Positions 19,490 to 20,415 of a stretch of 20,415 nucleotides of DNA are shown piece after piece. The stretch lies in IMG/VR virus record IMGVR_UViG_3300003873_000610, positions 1 through 20,415 of that record. One strand, written 5' to 3'. Numbering within the stretch: position 1 is the first letter of the stretch; every line of letters begins with the position of its first letter. The DNA is from a virus. The notes under the pieces were generated by a model. It searched no databases. It was not told the DNA's origin and saw only the letters and a program-made list of their open reading frames with translations. Both the position numbers and the translations under genes were made by a program.

Positions 19490-20415
19490 ATGGCTACTAC
19501 TGGAATAATTCAGAGGAGAGATATAAAATCTGCATTAATAGCAGGTCAACCTTCAGCAGGTTCAGGAAATGACTGGACAGGACCGGTAATTCCTGGAGAA
19601 ATTGTTTATGCAACCGATACTAAGGAAATAGGATTTATAGATACTGGTGGAAACTTAAAATGGGTTTCTGTAGATGATATAGGAGCTGGTGTACCTGTCG
19701 GAGGAACTACAGGTCAGATAATTATTAAATCTTCTGATATTGATAGAGATGTAGCCTGGAGCGATATTCCACCTTCTGAGTTTATTAAGGATGGTAATGG
19801 TTATAGAATTGCAGGATTGTCCAGTGATGTTTTAGGTTGTAATGCTGTTAATCTAGGTTCAAGAATTGATTATAGTTATGATAGTTGTGCATCAGGATGT
19901 GGTTCATTTGCATCCGGAGCAGGAACAAAAGCATTAGCTCCATTTTCGCATGCTGAAGGGTATGGAACATATGCTTGTGGTTATAACTCACATGCCGAAG
20001 GTAAAGCCGCGTATGCATGCGGTTACACGGCACACGCTGAAGGACAATATTCATATGCAATAGGGTGTATTTCACATGCTGAGGGATATGGAACATATGC
20101 TAGTGGTCATAGCTCACATGCCGAAGGTAGATCTACGTGTGCAGCAGGGTGTATTTCACACGCTGAGGGAAATAATACTTATGCCTGTGGATGTCATTCT
20201 CACGCTGAAGGATCATCTACATATGCTGTAGGAGTCAATTCTCATGCTGAAGGAACATGGGTCTGTGCTATAGGGGATAATTCTCATGCTGAAGGGAGTA
20301 GTAGTCATGCCTGTGGAGTCAATTCTCATGCTGAGGGATATGGTACTATTGCTTTAAATACGGGTTCTCATGCCGAAGGTATGTATAATGTAGGAATAGC
20401 TACTGATACAATTCA
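19490..20415 (+). CDS. Fibre protein with YadA-like HAEG head repeats, 5' part
   Basis: The open frame runs from the ATG at 19490 (AGGAATAAG just upstream) past the window end; 308 codons are visible. Residues 1-70 (GIIQRRDIKSALIAGQ ... GEIVYATDTKEIGFIDTGG) resemble the start of phage tail or neck fibres, followed by a linker. From S153 on, eleven consecutive 14-residue repeats SHAEG-x-x-T-x-A-x-G-x-x form the left-handed beta-roll seen in YadA-type adhesin heads and many phage fibres. About half the repeats carry a Cys in the A-C-G position or next to it, unusual for this fold. Position after gp15 suggests a neck whisker or tail fibre. The 3' end, including any chaperone domain, is out of view. 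Confidence 0.88.
   Translation, partial: MATTGIIQRRDIKSALIAGQPSAGSGNDWTGPVIPGEIVYATDTKEIGFIDTGGNLKWVSVDDIGAGVPVGGTTGQIIIKSSDIDRDVAWSDIPPSEFIKDGNGYRIAGLSSDVLGCNAVNLGSRIDYSYDSCASGCGSFASGAGTKALAPFSHAEGYGTYACGYNSHAEGKAAYACGYTAHAEGQYSYAIGCISHAEGYGTYASGHSSHAEGRSTCAAGCISHAEGNNTYACGCHSHAEGSSTYAVGVNSHAEGTWVCAIGDNSHAEGSSSHACGVNSHAEGYGTIALNTGSHAEGMYNVGIATDTI
19946..20407 (+). repeat. Eleven 42-bp coding repeats (14-residue HAEG units)
   Basis: The unit core TCNCAYGCYGARGG recurs every 42 bp from 19946. Translated units include SHAEGYGTYACGYN, SHAEGNNTYACGCH and SHAEGSSTYAVGVN. The first and fourth units share SHAEGYGTYA at DNA level, hinting at recent internal duplication. The array may extend beyond the window. 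Confidence 0.88.

Noticed and set aside
19848-20096. Leftward 82-codon open frame rich in His and Met
   Set aside because: It is the antisense reading of the HAEG repeats of the rightward fibre gene; no ribosome-binding site or plausible composition.

Overview
This window looks like part of the genome of a strongly AT-rich, lytic, T4-related myophage. The evidence is a set of T4-type core genes: an RNase H/FEN-1-like 5' nuclease, a gp32-type ssDNA-binding protein, a gp45 sliding clamp, the UvsW helicase and the tail-sheath stabiliser gp15. Genes are packed tightly, mostly overlapping or abutting, with AAGGA/AGGAG-type ribosome-binding sites and frequent GTG/TTG starts. The low GC content, T4-type core and abundance of radical SAM genes recall the T4-like phages of Campylobacter. 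That host assignment is a guess from memory, not something the sequence proves. I see no tRNA gene, IS element, integrase, attachment site or CRISPR array, and no stretch over 300 bases lacks a gene.

Layout. (1) 1-975, leftward: the start of a repeat protein (21-residue leucine-rich-like units) and three small genes, one FmdB-like zinc ribbon. (2) 1031-3853, leftward: replication block rnh, gene 32 and gene 45. Gene 32 has a 131-nt leader with hairpins, and a 10-bp-stem terminator covers its stop codon. (3) 3906-6864, leftward: uvsW broken into two genes by a split intein inserted inside its DECH box, with a free-standing homing endonuclease gene between the halves. (4) 6872-8139, leftward: small genes including a stand-alone GGDEF (diguanylate cyclase) domain and a 50-residue sigma region-4-like peptide. 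(5) 8185-14834, leftward: one translationally coupled operon of a small unknown gene, an RlaP-type nucleotidyltransferase and seven consecutive radical SAM proteins. (6) 14960-15844, rightward: a tRNA CCA/poly(A)-polymerase-type nucleotidyltransferase. (7) 15839-18318, leftward: a free-standing S74-type intramolecular chaperone domain, an unknown protein and two related glycosyltransferase-like proteins. (8) 18365-end, rightward: late virion genes, namely a small coiled-coil/Cys protein, gp15 and a cysteine-rich fibre with HAEG repeats that runs off the window.

Regulation. Seven upstream regions share TTTAAG (or a near match), a 10-11 nt AT-rich spacer, and TATAAT. This resembles T4 middle-promoter geometry with a different upstream box. 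One exact T4-type late element (TATAAATA) precedes the gp15 cluster. The sliding clamp and the sigma-4-like peptide could both belong to the late transcription machinery, as gp45 and gp33 do in T4, but this is inference.

The most unusual items are the fractured uvsW, the seven-gene radical SAM operon with its nucleotidyltransferase, the phage-borne GGDEF domain coupled to a sigma-4-like peptide, and the free-standing S74 chaperone with no visible ribosome-binding site.
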